From: Pyrobaculum arsenaticum DSM 13514
GTDB taxonomy: Archaea > Thermoproteota > Thermoprotei > Thermoproteales > Thermoproteaceae
Reading direction: 5' to 3'
DNA: 64,000 nucleotides
NCBI RefSeq assembly: GCF_000016385.1
Contig: NC_009376.1
Coordinates: 2,057,077-2,121,076 of the forward strand
Made by a program: the position numbers and the translations under genes. The notes beneath the pieces were generated by a model, which ran no database searches, was not told the DNA's origin, and saw only the letters and a list, made by a program, of their open reading frames with translations. Below are positions 1 to 7,695 of the stretch, piece after piece. Each line of letters opens with the position of its first letter. Position 1 is the stretch's first letter.

Positions 1-249
1 GGCACAAAAGACGTGGTTAAGATGAGGAAGAGCAGGCGGGCAGGCGTCGCAGGTTTTATCACTGTGGAGTACGACAAGGTGGCGAGAACGATGTCCATCA
101 CCGCAACGCAGAGGTGTCTCACAGATTTCTTAAAAGGACTTGGATTCAACGTGTCGGATAGCCGGTATTTCCTAGAGGCCACTAGACGCGTCTCCTCGTT
201 GGTGGAGGCCCTTGAGTTGGAGGAGCGCATATCCCAAGCCCTATGCTAG
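1..249 (+). CDS. Unknown small protein, 5' end may lie outside window
   Basis: The frame is open from the first base of the window. The first visible start candidate is a GTG at 13 (78 residues from there), with an ATG at 22, so the true start may be further upstream. The product is basic at its N-terminus (RKSRR), then a mixed alpha/beta stretch and a C-terminal helix rich in Glu and Leu. I recognise no family. Its stop overlaps the ATG of the next gene by 7 bases, so the two are probably co-transcribed and translationally coupled. Confidence 0.6.
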   Translation, partial: GTKDVVKMRKSRRAGVAGFITVEYDKVARTMSITATQRCLTDFLKGLGFNVSDSRYFLEATRRVSSLVEALELEERISQALC

Positions 250-599
250 GGTTGGTGCTTCTAATAGTCCAGCTGTCTGTGTTAGTGGCGGCGGCCTACG
301 CTGGGAGGACAAAGCTGAAAAGACTATTGGCTGAGGCCCAGACCACCGGCGAGACTGAGCTAGATGAGCCGCTGGAGGGAGATATGTCCGAGGTGGACAG
401 GTCGATACTGAGGCTACTCGCCGAGCGGCAGGGGGTTATGTACCAAAGCGAGATCGTAAAAGAGCTGGGCCTACCCAAGAGCACCGTCCATAAAGCGCTG
501 AGGAGGCTCAGCGAGGGTGGCTTCGTGGAGATTCAGAAACGGGGCCGCTTAAACGTGGTTATCTTGAAAAGAGCTACTTCAGAGGCCTCAGCAACTTAA
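243..599 (+). CDS. Membrane-anchored winged-helix transcriptional regulator
   Basis: This 118-residue protein starts with one hydrophobic helix (residues 2-20), followed by a short charged linker. A winged-helix DNA-binding domain of MarR/IclR type spans about residues 48-110: the recognition helix region reads LGLPKSTVHKALRRL and is followed by a wing (GGFVEIQKRG). The layout matches archaeal predicted membrane-associated regulators (COG2512-like), which hold a DNA-binding domain at the inner face of the membrane. It overlaps the preceding gene by 7 bases. Its 3' end overlaps the convergent gene at 574-993 by 26 bases. The ligand or signal cannot be read from the sequence. Confidence 0.7.
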   Translation: MLGLVLLIVQLSVLVAAAYAGRTKLKRLLAEAQTTGETELDEPLEGDMSEVDRSILRLLAERQGVMYQSEIVKELGLPKSTVHKALRRLSEGGFVEIQKRGRLNVVILKRATSEASAT

Positions 600-993
600 C
601 CTCTCCGTATTCTCTCAAGATGTCTATAACCAGCGGGATTGGGTCCTCTTCAAGACTGCCGTAGCCGGCTAGCTTCACGGCGTCTTCGGTCACTCTTATA
701 AATCCGCCCCCCGTCCTAATAGTGACCTCCTTAGGCCCGAAAATCACCTTAAAAGGCTTCTTGGCCTCGCCCAGTCGCCGCGCCACCCTCGCCGCCAGCT
801 CCAACTGCTCCTTGGTCGGCTTGCCCCTCGGCTTCCTCTTCTTGAGCTCGCTCAGCTCCTCCTGAGCGAACTCCCCTTTCACGACGCCTTTGACTTTTTC
901 CACAATGGCCGCATCGCCTTCGTAACCGATTACTTCTATGTTTTCCCCGCTCCTTACTCTCTCTACGACTTCTTGTAAAGTGGCCCGGCTCAT
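574..993 (-). CDS. Conserved-looking hypothetical protein
   Basis: This is a 139-residue, highly charged protein with no recognised family. A longer frame runs upstream to 1059, but I chose the ATG at 993. The AT-rich element at 1011-1020 lies about 22 bases before that ATG, which fits a leaderless transcript, and the upstream residues would run through this promoter. The middle (about residues 50-70) is a Lys/Arg/Glu-rich helix. The C-terminal half looks like a small alpha/beta domain ending in LLRPLK. No catalytic motif is visible. Confidence 0.6.
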   Translation of the reverse strand: MSRATLQEVVERVRSGENIEVIGYEGDAAIVEKVKGVVKGEFAQEELSELKKRKPRGKPTKEQLELAARVARRLGEAKKPFKVIFGPKEVTIRTGGGFIRVTEDAVKLAGYGSLEEDPIPLVIDILREYGEVKLLRPLK

Positions 994-1010
994 GATCGGC
1001 GAATAACAAT

Positions 1011-1020
1011 TAAATAAATA
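1011..1020. promoter_or_regulatory. Shared TATA element of a divergent gene pair
   Basis: The sequence TAAATAAATA sits in a 40-base gap between an ATG on the minus strand at 993 and a GTG on the plus strand at 1034. It is the only AT-rich element in the gap and is close to the usual archaeal TATA distance from both starts, so it probably serves both genes. Confidence 0.55.
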
Positions 1021-1033
1021 CATTAGCGGGGCC

Positions 1034-1204
1034 GTGGACAACGAGTACCTAGAATACACGGCCTACTGCCCTTCGTGCGGACGTAGGATGGAAGTCGCCA
1101 ACCAATACCTCAGAATAGACCAGCTGACAGGCAGGAAAACTCTAGAGAGGGTGATGTACTGCAAGAGCTGTAATATAAAAATCAGACAGTACGCACAGCT
1201 ATGA
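1034..1204 (+). CDS. Small zinc-ribbon protein (56 residues)
   Basis: A short open frame starts at GTG 1034, just downstream of the shared TATA element, and ends in a TGA that overlaps the next gene as ATGA. The product carries CPSCG near residue 13 and CKSC near residue 44, a CxxC...CxxC spacing typical of a one-zinc ribbon. It is mostly charged otherwise. Small ribbons of this kind usually bind nucleic acid or dock on a larger complex, but no partner can be named here. The tight overlap with the membrane protein at 1201 suggests co-expression. Confidence 0.6.
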   Translation: MDNEYLEYTAYCPSCGRRMEVANQYLRIDQLTGRKTLERVMYCKSCNIKIRQYAQL

Positions 1205-1698
1205 GCCGGGCAGTACTGTATAAGAGGTCGGAAATGCTGAAACAGAGGTATTCCCTGTACGGCATGTTCGCCGCCATGTTTCTCATAGTCACAATGCTGG
1301 TAGGCGGCGTCGCCTACGCCTCTAGCAACCTGCCTGTCTACCTCAGCCTAAATGCGGCAATGGCCAGCGGCTACGGGCCCGCGATTTTCACACAGAGTTT
1401 GTTAACACTTTTGTCTTTCGTCGCGGCTGTGGCCGCCGCCTTTTTGGTTTTCCTATCCAGGTCAACCACGGCGCGGGGGGAATTCGCCTCGTCTAGCAGA
1501 CTCCTCTACGCGGCCATAACGGCGGCTGGTCTCGCATTTATCTTCGCCTCAGCGGCTTTAGCCCCGCCGGCATCCCAGGTGCTTAGCCCGCTGTACTACG
1601 CCTATATAGCCATGGCCGCGGCCGCCGTCGCGTTGCTGGTATACGCAGTCTTCCTCCTCAGAGCAGTCACCAGCTACTACACGCCGAGGCGGAAGTAG
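1201..1698 (+). CDS. Integral membrane protein, four predicted helices
   Basis: This 165-residue protein has four hydrophobic segments at about residues 20-42, 62-84, 100-120 and 130-153. The N-terminus is basic and a short basic tail follows the last helix. I recognise no family and see no transport or catalytic motif. Its ATG overlaps the stop of the zinc-ribbon gene by 4 bases. The 3' end overlaps the convergent gene at 1677-2216 by 22 bases. Confidence 0.6.
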   Translation: MSRAVLYKRSEMLKQRYSLYGMFAAMFLIVTMLVGGVAYASSNLPVYLSLNAAMASGYGPAIFTQSLLTLLSFVAAVAAAFLVFLSRSTTARGEFASSSRLLYAAITAAGLAFIFASAALAPPASQVLSPLYYAYIAMAAAAVALLVYAVFLLRAVTSYYTPRRK

Positions 1699-2216
1699 CG
1701 CCTTGGATCCTTGAACCCTTCAAGAAGCGACAGGCTCACCACAGCGTTTAGGAGGTTGTTCAGCGGCACCTCGAGGCCTGAGCAGTTAAGCGCGGCACAG
1801 AACTCCTTGAGGGGGCGGTATATGTCGATCTTGGCGACAAACGGCGTTCTAACAAGCTTCGCCACTACGTCCTCTCTTACCACCGAGGCAACCCAAATCG
1901 GAAAGGCCCTCTCCTTCTTCTCCTTCTGCAACAGCTTGACAAGCCCCATTAAGTTTTTCAGGAAGGCGACCCCTATCTCCACCCTGTCGTAAGGCTCAAG
2001 CGACTTCGCCACCTGCTTCCCTAGATCTATGTACACGTCAAGTTTGGGCTCAAGCGACTTCAAAAACCTCAGCCCCTCAGCAGCCACATCGCACTTATCC
2101 TTGTCGGGGCACGAGTTGCACCTATCGCCCAAGACCGCCCGGGCGCACAACACGCACGTCTCGGTTATTCTACACATGTCGAGAGCTGGGGCGGCAAAGC
2201 CACAAGACTTGCACAT
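1677..2216 (-). CDS. Cysteine-rich N-terminus hypothetical protein
   Basis: The protein (about 179 residues) opens with several cysteine pairs (MCKSCG, CRITETCVLC, CNSCPDKDKC), so it probably binds zinc or an iron-sulfur cluster. A helical, Leu/Lys-rich domain of unknown fold follows. The frame is open far upstream to 2624, but that extension runs antisense through the RimK-type gene and its promoter, so I rejected it. The ATG at 2216 or the GTG at 2222 fits a TATA element near 2251-2260; an ATG at 2267 is the other option. Confidence 0.55.
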   Translation of the reverse strand: MCKSCGFAAPALDMCRITETCVLCARAVLGDRCNSCPDKDKCDVAAEGLRFLKSLEPKLDVYIDLGKQVAKSLEPYDRVEIGVAFLKNLMGLVKLLQKEKKERAFPIWVASVVREDVVAKLVRTPFVAKIDIYRPLKEFCAALNCSGLEVPLNNLLNAVVSLSLLEGFKDPRRYFRLGV

Positions 2217-2250
2217 AGCCACCCCCTTCGCCGAGTAGAGGTTGCCCACC

Positions 2251-2274
2251 AGTATAAATAGTGGCATATATTTA
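2251..2274. promoter_or_regulatory. Divergent promoter region with TATA elements
   Basis: AGTATAAATA (2251-2260) lies 24 bases before the ATG at 2280 on the plus strand and also suits a minus-strand start near 2216-2222. A second AT-rich stretch (2265-2274) may serve the minus strand. The two genes are divergent with about 63 bases between them. Confidence 0.5.
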
Positions 2275-2279
2275 CCTGT

Positions 2280-3158
2280 ATGGACGTCGTCATCGTCGCC
2301 GAGTCGCCCACCCCAGACGAGCCCACCCGCGATATATACTTCGAGGTGAAGAAGAGGGGACTTGGCGTGCGCTACGTACCGCTTCAACGCCTCTCGGTAA
2401 AAATCTACAATGGAGCTACGGTAGTAGAGACTCGGAGGGGGCCCCTCAGCGCCTCCGTCGTCGTGATTAGGGGACTCGGCTACGTTATAGACTCCAACGT
2501 GCTGATGAGGAGAGTTTCTACGCTGAGGATTCTCGAGCGAAGCGGAGCCGTAGCCATAAACCCGGTTGATGCCCTGGTTAATTGCAGAAACAAACTGGAG
2601 ACTATATACATTCTCAGCAAACACGGCATACCCGTCCCCCCCACCGTCGTGACAGAAGATCTGTACTACGGCTATGTGGCCGCCAAGGAAATGGGGAAGG
2701 TAGTGCTTAAGCCCATACAGGGAAGTAGGGGCTTCGGCGCCATGCTTTTCGAGGACCCGGAGCAGGCCTTCCAGGTAATGCGGACGCTCCTCATCGCCAG
2801 GAACCCCCTCTACATTCAGAAGTACGTGGAGAAGCCAAACAGAGATATTAGGATAATTGTGATAGATGGGAGGGCCATTGGATGTATGTACAGAGTGTCG
2901 TCGGGGTGGAAGACCAACATCGCCCAGGGCGCCGTGGGGGTGGCCTGCCCACTTACGCCAGAGCTAGAAGAGCTGGCGGTCAAGGCTACCGATGCCATGG
3001 GCCTTGTCTACTCCGGCGTAGACATCGGCGAGGGGAAAGAAGGCTACGCCGTCTTCGAAGTAAACGCGAGCCCCGACTGGCGCGGCTTCAAACAGGCAAC
3101 CGGCATAAACCCCGCGGTGCACCTCGCCGAGTATATCCAACGCGTGGTTAAGAAGTAG
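2280..3158 (+). CDS. RimK-family ATP-grasp ligase
   Basis: This 292-residue protein has the ATP-grasp layout of the RimK/LysX/MptN family. A Rossmann-like N-terminal domain is followed by an ATP-binding domain with VVLKPIQGSRGFG (about residues 140-153), a glycine-rich lid, and the metal-binding block FEVNASPDWRGF near the C-terminus. Members join an amino acid, usually glutamate, to a carboxylate by an ATP-driven acyl-phosphate step. Family relatives act in lysine/arginine biosynthesis, ribosomal protein S6 modification or cofactor tailing. The EVNxxPxWR form resembles tail-glutamylating enzymes more than LysX, but the substrate is not decided. A zinc-ribbon gene follows after 5 bases. Confidence 0.8.
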   Translation: MDVVIVAESPTPDEPTRDIYFEVKKRGLGVRYVPLQRLSVKIYNGATVVETRRGPLSASVVVIRGLGYVIDSNVLMRRVSTLRILERSGAVAINPVDALVNCRNKLETIYILSKHGIPVPPTVVTEDLYYGYVAAKEMGKVVLKPIQGSRGFGAMLFEDPEQAFQVMRTLLIARNPLYIQKYVEKPNRDIRIIVIDGRAIGCMYRVSSGWKTNIAQGAVGVACPLTPELEELAVKATDAMGLVYSGVDIGEGKEGYAVFEVNASPDWRGFKQATGINPAVHLAEYIQRVVKK

Positions 3159-3163
3159 GGGCC

Positions 3164-3358
3164 GTGGCGCGGTGGATACTGAAGTGTATAGTCTGCGGTG
3201 AGGAGAGAATTTTCGAAGCCGCGTTCAACCTACGCCTGTTCGGAGGGAAGATGTACCTCTACTGCAGAAAATGCAAGGCGAATAGAGAACATCTAATTCT
3301 AGGCTGCGAGGAGGGCGGCGAGGAGTGTCTCAGCGCTGGGGTGGATGTTATAGACTAG
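3164..3358 (+). CDS. Small zinc-ribbon protein (64 residues)
   Basis: The protein starts at a GTG five bases after the RimK-type ligase stop. It shows CIVCG (residues 8-12) and CRKC (34-37), with further cysteines near the C-terminus (GCEEGGEEC). Two CxxC pairs suggest a zinc ribbon. Proximity to an ATP-grasp ligase recalls carrier proteins such as LysW, but LysW ends in a conserved acidic EDWGE-type tail and this one ends in VDVID, so that role is not supported. The stop overlaps the convergent small gene by 4 bases. Confidence 0.6.
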   Translation: MARWILKCIVCGEERIFEAAFNLRLFGGKMYLYCRKCKANREHLILGCEEGGEECLSAGVDVID

Positions 3359-3507
3359 CGTCGCGTCACCTCTTCCAGCAACTTCGCCAGGTGGGGGGCC
3401 ACCTTTCTCAACTTTTCAATTGCCGTTTCTACGTCCTCATAGGGGGAGACGCCGTAGCGCTGGATGAAGTAGGCGTGGGGTCCCAGCACCGCTTGGAGAG
3501 AGACCAT
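3355..3507 (-). CDS. Small helical protein (50 residues or longer), start uncertain
   Basis: From the ATG at 3507 this encodes 50 residues, ending in a Leu/Glu/Lys-rich amphipathic helix. The same frame stays open and protein-like further upstream (residues such as ATEHFLNWICTYL) until a stop near 3613. It passes under the 3' end of the coiled-coil gene at 3549-4226 in a different frame. No ATG, GTG or TTG occurs in that extension, so either a rare start is used, or the two frames are joined by a frameshift, or the extension is chance. No family recognised. Confidence 0.45.
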   Translation of the reverse strand: MVSLQAVLGPHAYFIQRYGVSPYEDVETAIEKLRKVAPHLAKLLEEVTRR

Positions 3508-3548
3508 GAGATAGGTGCATATCCAGTTTAAAAAATGCTCCGTAGCGC

Positions 3549-4226
3549 TTAGCAGATTAGCCTCAGCTGGATTATCGACGAGGTGATTAGGTGGCTCAAG
3601 GCGTTGATGCTACCCAAAATGTTGAGAACCTTGCCCAACTCCTCGGCCTCTGATTCCTCCAGCTTCTCCAACAGGCGCTTGGCCTCTAGCCTCTCCCTCT
3701 TCTTCTCCAGCTCCAGCTTCAGCTGTGCTAGGGACTGGCTGACAGAGGCAAGGCTCTTCTCCATGTCGATACACGCCGTCCTGAGCCTCTTCTCCCTCTC
3801 CTGCAACCTCTTTATCTGTTCATTGTAGACGTCCATCCCTATTACGCCTTTTAGGAGGGCCTCCTCCAGCTTGTGGTATGACTTATCCAGCTCACCCCGC
3901 GTCTTTTTCAACTCCTCTATCATCCTCCCCACCTCCCTCACCTTCACCTCGAAAAACCTGGGGAGGGCAGATATATCGAGGTCTACATACTCCCTCGTTA
4001 TCTTCACCTTAACGTTAGAGGTGTCTATGTAGTAGCTCTGGCCGCTAGTGTCCTTGACCTCTATGGAGACTAGCTTCTTAATCTTGACGTTGAACTCTCC
4101 CTTCTCCGCCACCCCTACTAGAAGTACTCCCCCAATATACACTGGCTTTCCCCTCACTGTGGGAACCTTGACATCCTTCTTCTCCTGCTTACCGAGAGGC
4201 GGCAGAAGCCTCCAAAACACGTACAT
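3549..4226 (-). CDS. PRC-barrel-like plus coiled-coil protein, CdvA-like
   Basis: In this 225-residue protein, residues 20-85 form a beta-rich domain (GKPVYIGGVLLVGV, VSIEVKDTSGQSYYIDTSNV) resembling a PRC barrel. Residues 95-195 are a long Glu/Lys/Arg/Leu coiled coil, and a short helical tail follows. This order, beta domain then coiled coil then tail, matches CdvA, the membrane-binding partner of archaeal ESCRT-III proteins. Thermoproteales are generally described as lacking the canonical CdvABC division system, so the assignment is by architecture only. A plain coiled-coil scaffold is the alternative. An AT-rich TTTTAAAAG lies just upstream of the ATG. Confidence 0.5.
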   Translation of the reverse strand: MYVFWRLLPPLGKQEKKDVKVPTVRGKPVYIGGVLLVGVAEKGEFNVKIKKLVSIEVKDTSGQSYYIDTSNVKVKITREYVDLDISALPRFFEVKVREVGRMIEELKKTRGELDKSYHKLEEALLKGVIGMDVYNEQIKRLQEREKRLRTACIDMEKSLASVSQSLAQLKLELEKKRERLEAKRLLEKLEESEAEELGKVLNILGSINALSHLITSSIIQLRLIC

Positions 4227-4282
4227 CGCTCCTCTCCTTTTAAAAGCCCAAAGCTTAAGATAGTGTATTTTCGGCGCTCATT

Positions 4283-4861
4283 GTGACTCTCGAGGAGCTC
4301 CACGAGGTAATAAAAAATTGCACGAGGTGTCCTCTTCACAAGACCCGCAGAAACGCGGTGCCGGGAGAAGGGGATATTAAGCTTGGCATCATGATTGTGG
4401 GCGAGGCCCCGGGGGCGTCCGAGGACGAGGTGGGTAGGCCTTTCGTCGGCGCTGCAGGCCAGCTACTTACAAAAGCCCTCGCCGAGTTGGGGATCCAACG
4501 TGGGGACGTTTACATCACAAACGTGGTTAAGTGCAGGCCTCCTGGCAACCGCCCCCCGGCCAGGGAGGAGGTCGAGGCATGTCTTCCTTACCTACTGAAG
4601 CAGATCTCTATCTTAAAGCCCAAGAGGGTCGTGGCCTTAGGCGCCGTCAGCGCGAAAACGTTGCTCGGACTCGTTGGGAAAGAGGTGGAAAAAGTCGGCG
4701 ACGTTAGGGGGAAGTGCTACCCGGGAAAGATAGCCGGCGTCCAGCTGGAGATCTGCGTTACCTACCACCCCGCCGCGATTCTGAGAAACCCGAGGCTCGG
4801 GGAGGATTTTAGGCGGGATATTGCGACGTTTTTCAAAGGAGGTCTGGACCGGTACTTTTAA
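4283..4861 (+). CDS. Uracil-DNA glycosylase, family 4
   Basis: This enzyme removes uracil from DNA arising from cytosine deamination, which is fast at high temperature. The 192-residue sequence has the family 4 hallmarks: four cysteines at 13, 16, 84 and 100 for a [4Fe-4S] cluster, the motif GEAPGASEDEVGRPFVG (residues 40-56) that binds uracil and water, and HPAAILRNP near the C-terminus. Family 4 enzymes of hyperthermophiles commonly contact PCNA. It starts at GTG 4283 and is transcribed away from the coiled-coil gene. Confidence 0.92.
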   Translation: MTLEELHEVIKNCTRCPLHKTRRNAVPGEGDIKLGIMIVGEAPGASEDEVGRPFVGAAGQLLTKALAELGIQRGDVYITNVVKCRPPGNRPPAREEVEACLPYLLKQISILKPKRVVALGAVSAKTLLGLVGKEVEKVGDVRGKCYPGKIAGVQLEICVTYHPAAILRNPRLGEDFRRDIATFFKGGLDRYF

Positions 4862-5171
4862 CACGGCGTCACCTGTGTACTGCACGATGTCCGACATAGT
4901 GGCAACTTTCAGATCCGGGGGGCTGACGCAATTTCATGATGTGTGGGCAACCGCAGCACCAGGACAAGCCGGCGAGGGGTCGGGAGAGCCGCCACGGCGT
5001 GTCTAGAGTCTGACATCAGCGCGTCACGGCGTACCTCTAGCGTCTTCGGTTACGCCGACTGGGACGCGGCCGTGTTTAAAGACAGACGCCGAAAAGGGCA
5101 GGCGGCAGTCTATACGGCGGCGTTCCCCGGGCTTCGCCTCAACACTTAATTTATATAGGGGGTCTATCAAC
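4862..5171. other. 310-base intergenic stretch, no gene recognised
   Basis: This GC-rich gap holds short open frames on both strands (for example 4943-5149 plus), but none has a convincing start context, family motif or promoter. A box-C-like ATGATGT at 4937 has no correctly spaced box D. The only clear signal is AACACTTAATTTATATA at 5141-5157, a TATA region for the gene starting at 5172. The rest may be a fully decayed gene; I see no recognisable remnant. Confidence 0.5.
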
Positions 5172-6059
5172 GTGGACTTCCGTTGCCACAGGCGCGGCTG
5201 CACTGCCAAAGATCACAGAGAGGAACTTGAGTACTGCGCCGCCAACTTTGGTCTTGAAAGAGTTAGGAAAGCCCTTGTCGAGGCTTCGCCGGATCACATG
5301 GCCTTGTTGCAGAAGTTCTTTCTAAACTGGGTAAATACAAAAAACCCGATCTACATGTTCTTATCGGGTAGCCTAGTGGTGGAGTGCCTATGGGAGGAGC
5401 CACTGTGCGCCAGTCTGGAGGCCATGAGCCGGGCGGGCTTGGCTGAGAAGTCGGGCGTGGCCTACTACCTGCCCCACACCCTGCTTGCCTCCGAGGTGCT
5501 GGAAAATCTACCATTGCCCGAAGTCTCGGAGGAAGACTACGAGATCAAGAAGTTCTACACAGTGAGCCTTAAAGGGATCTCCGGCGAGGCAGACATCATC
5601 CAGGCTTTGGCAGATTTTATAGAGGCGGCCTCTGTCTTTTTAGGCAAGAGGCTGAGCAAGGTGATAAGGGGGGTGCCCTACGTCCCGCAACTCGCCAATA
5701 AATACACAGATAAGATTGACATCTTGCTAAGAGGTGTAGACGGCACTCTTACAGGATTCGGCTACGTAGACGTGACAAAAACCGCGCACCTCGGGTTCTC
5801 CATGGCTAAGACCTTCCTCCTTTACGGGCTGGACAGAGTTGTCCTGCTCCACCCATACGTCGACCAGAGCTTCCACAGAGATGTGGCCAACAGAATTAGG
5901 AATAGGTGGGATGTCTCGGAAGTTGGCTACGCGGTGATTAACCCCATGGAGGAGGAGTTGTACCTCTTCAAGCTCCCGCATCAGAACCGGTATTTGAGAA
6001 TGAGCATCTCGGCGCATAGGTATGCCGCAGCCATTAGGCACTATATCGAGACCCTATGA
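5172..6059 (+). CDS. Hypothetical protein upstream of DUF2070 gene
   Basis: This 295-residue protein starts at GTG after an AT-rich promoter. The N-terminus has CHRRGC and further cysteines, and the rest is a soluble mixed alpha/beta protein. The central part includes KIDILLRG and GYVDVTKTAHLGF, which loosely recalls the core of PD-(D/E)XK-like folds, but I cannot confirm that. The last four bases (ATGA) overlap the start of the DUF2070 membrane protein gene, so the two are co-translated and may work together. No family recognised. Confidence 0.6.
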   Translation: MDFRCHRRGCTAKDHREELEYCAANFGLERVRKALVEASPDHMALLQKFFLNWVNTKNPIYMFLSGSLVVECLWEEPLCASLEAMSRAGLAEKSGVAYYLPHTLLASEVLENLPLPEVSEEDYEIKKFYTVSLKGISGEADIIQALADFIEAASVFLGKRLSKVIRGVPYVPQLANKYTDKIDILLRGVDGTLTGFGYVDVTKTAHLGFSMAKTFLLYGLDRVVLLHPYVDQSFHRDVANRIRNRWDVSEVGYAVINPMEEELYLFKLPHQNRYLRMSISAHRYAAAIRHYIETL

Positions 6060-7666
6060 GGTCTTTTGAGAAGGGGTATAGCATTCTCTTTGGGCGTTCG
6101 CCGAGGAGGGTTGCGCTTTACGCAACGGCCCTCTTAGCCTTCTTAGCGGCTTTGAAGGCGCTGTCCGCACAGCGGGCGCCACTTCTTTACGCCTTGTTCG
6201 GCGGCGTGATTCTCCTCATACTGCTCTCAGCGGATCGCGCCGTGATTAACCCGCGCAGATCTTACTACGTCGCGGTTATATCGACGCTGGTGGTCTCCTT
6301 CTTCGATTTATTATTTCAAAAAGCTCCGCTGACCTTTGCCCTAGTCGGCGCCGTGATAACCGCGGTGGTCCTGCAGTCGCTTAAATGCAGGAGCTTTTGG
6401 TACATCGCTCCACTCGTCGCGGTCTCAGCTATTTACTACGCGGTGGGGGAGCTGTACCTTTTCGCCATTTCTCTCCTTTACATATCGGTGCTCCAGCTGA
6501 CTAGGTTTGTTATAAACAAGATGGTGAGGGGTCTCGACGCCATGTGCATGTTTTCGAGCTTTATCTACTCCGTCTTTGCAGAAGATGACGTTTTGGAAGA
6601 CGCCTTCAGGGAGTTGGGCAGGTTGGAAAGGGTGCCTCTCCACGTCTTTATCATCGGCGGGAGGCACGTCGTCGTTGTGTCGGACTTCCACCCAGGGCCG
6701 TTTAGGCACATCGGCGGCGGTATGCTGGTAGATGAGTTGCAGAAAGCGGTTGAGGGTATGGGGTACAGCTTCACCTTTCTCCACGGCGTTGGTAGCCACG
6801 AGCGCGACCCCGTGGACGGGGAATCCCTCAGGAGAATAGTAAACGCGGTCAAGACTGTCTTGGCCTACGGGCGAAACGGAGCCCCGCCCAGGGGGATCTA
6901 TCCGCAGAGCCACATTGTTGGGGACGTAAAGGTAGTGGGCCTCAGCCTCGGCGCACCGCCGTACCTAGCAGTGGTGAGCAGGGTGAACTCCGCCTCGGAC
7001 GACATCCCCACCTGGGTTAGCCGGCTTGTGGACACCGGCGCGTATATACTAATCGACGCACAGAACAAATTCGACGGCGCGGTGCAGTGGCGCGAGGTGG
7101 ACGTGGCGTCGCTCTCCAAGGGGCTGAAAGCCCTCCAGGAGGCCCCGCAGTGCCGCGTCTTCAAAATCGGCGTGGGCAAAGTAAGTGCGCACCACCTCGA
7201 TGTCCTGGGCTACGAGATTGGGCCGGCGGGGATATCGGCAATAGTAGGCGAGTGCGACGGGGCGAGGAGCTTGCTGGTAGTTTTTGACGGGAACAACCTA
7301 CACAGCGAGTTGTACAACAAGATCGTAGACACGTTCGAGAGCCGTGGCTACAAGCTGGTTGAAGTAGTAACCACCGACACTCACAGGGCCACGGGAATTG
7401 GCATCGGCAAGGGATACCGCATAGTGGGCGAGCGCATAGACCATGGACAGATCTTAAAGGCCGTAGAAGAGGCTGTGTCCATCGCCGAGAGATCGCTCGG
7501 CGACCACAACGTAGACTACAAGAGGGTAGAGGTTGAGGCGTACGTCTTGGGTGAGGAGGGCTTTAGGAAGATCCAAGACGCCGTGAGGATGTACAAGAAA
7601 GTCGGGGTGTTGATCGCGGCGGTTGTATTCGCCCTGCCAATTCTCCTAATTTCGCTTTTAGCATAA
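6056..7666 (+). CDS. DUF2070 family membrane protein
   Basis: This 536-residue archaeal membrane protein has a hydrophobic N-terminal third with six or seven helices (residues 15-165) and a large soluble domain. One C-terminal helix (about 513-533) returns to the membrane. The soluble domain carries the family signature SDFHPGPFRHIGGG around residues 205-218, with conserved His/Asp positions suggesting metal binding. The function of DUF2070 is not established. Its start overlaps the previous gene by 4 bases. Confidence 0.8.
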   Translation: MRSFEKGYSILFGRSPRRVALYATALLAFLAALKALSAQRAPLLYALFGGVILLILLSADRAVINPRRSYYVAVISTLVVSFFDLLFQKAPLTFALVGAVITAVVLQSLKCRSFWYIAPLVAVSAIYYAVGELYLFAISLLYISVLQLTRFVINKMVRGLDAMCMFSSFIYSVFAEDDVLEDAFRELGRLERVPLHVFIIGGRHVVVVSDFHPGPFRHIGGGMLVDELQKAVEGMGYSFTFLHGVGSHERDPVDGESLRRIVNAVKTVLAYGRNGAPPRGIYPQSHIVGDVKVVGLSLGAPPYLAVVSRVNSASDDIPTWVSRLVDTGAYILIDAQNKFDGAVQWREVDVASLSKGLKALQEAPQCRVFKIGVGKVSAHHLDVLGYEIGPAGISAIVGECDGARSLLVVFDGNNLHSELYNKIVDTFESRGYKLVEVVTTDTHRATGIGIGKGYRIVGERIDHGQILKAVEEAVSIAERSLGDHNVDYKRVEVEAYVLGEEGFRKIQDAVRMYKKVGVLIAAVVFALPILLISLLA

Positions 7667-7695
7667 GGTTTTTATAGAGATAAAGGGTAAGGGCC

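Noticed and set aside
749..1009. Open minus-strand frame of 86 codons inside the 574-993 gene
   Set aside because: Arg/Gly/Glu-rich shadow of the other frame. It lacks protein-like composition and competes with a better-supported gene.
2217..2624. Long N-terminal extension of the cysteine-rich minus-strand gene
   Set aside because: It runs antisense through the RimK-type gene and the shared promoter; downstream starts fit the TATA spacing better.
3325..3531. Plus-strand frame of 68 codons after the zinc-ribbon gene
   Set aside because: It starts inside the zinc-ribbon gene and is antisense to the better small gene at 3355-3507.
4937..4980. Box-C-like ATGATGT near a CTGA, possible C/D sRNA
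   Set aside because: The CTGA lies upstream and no box D follows at guide length; no suitably placed TATA.
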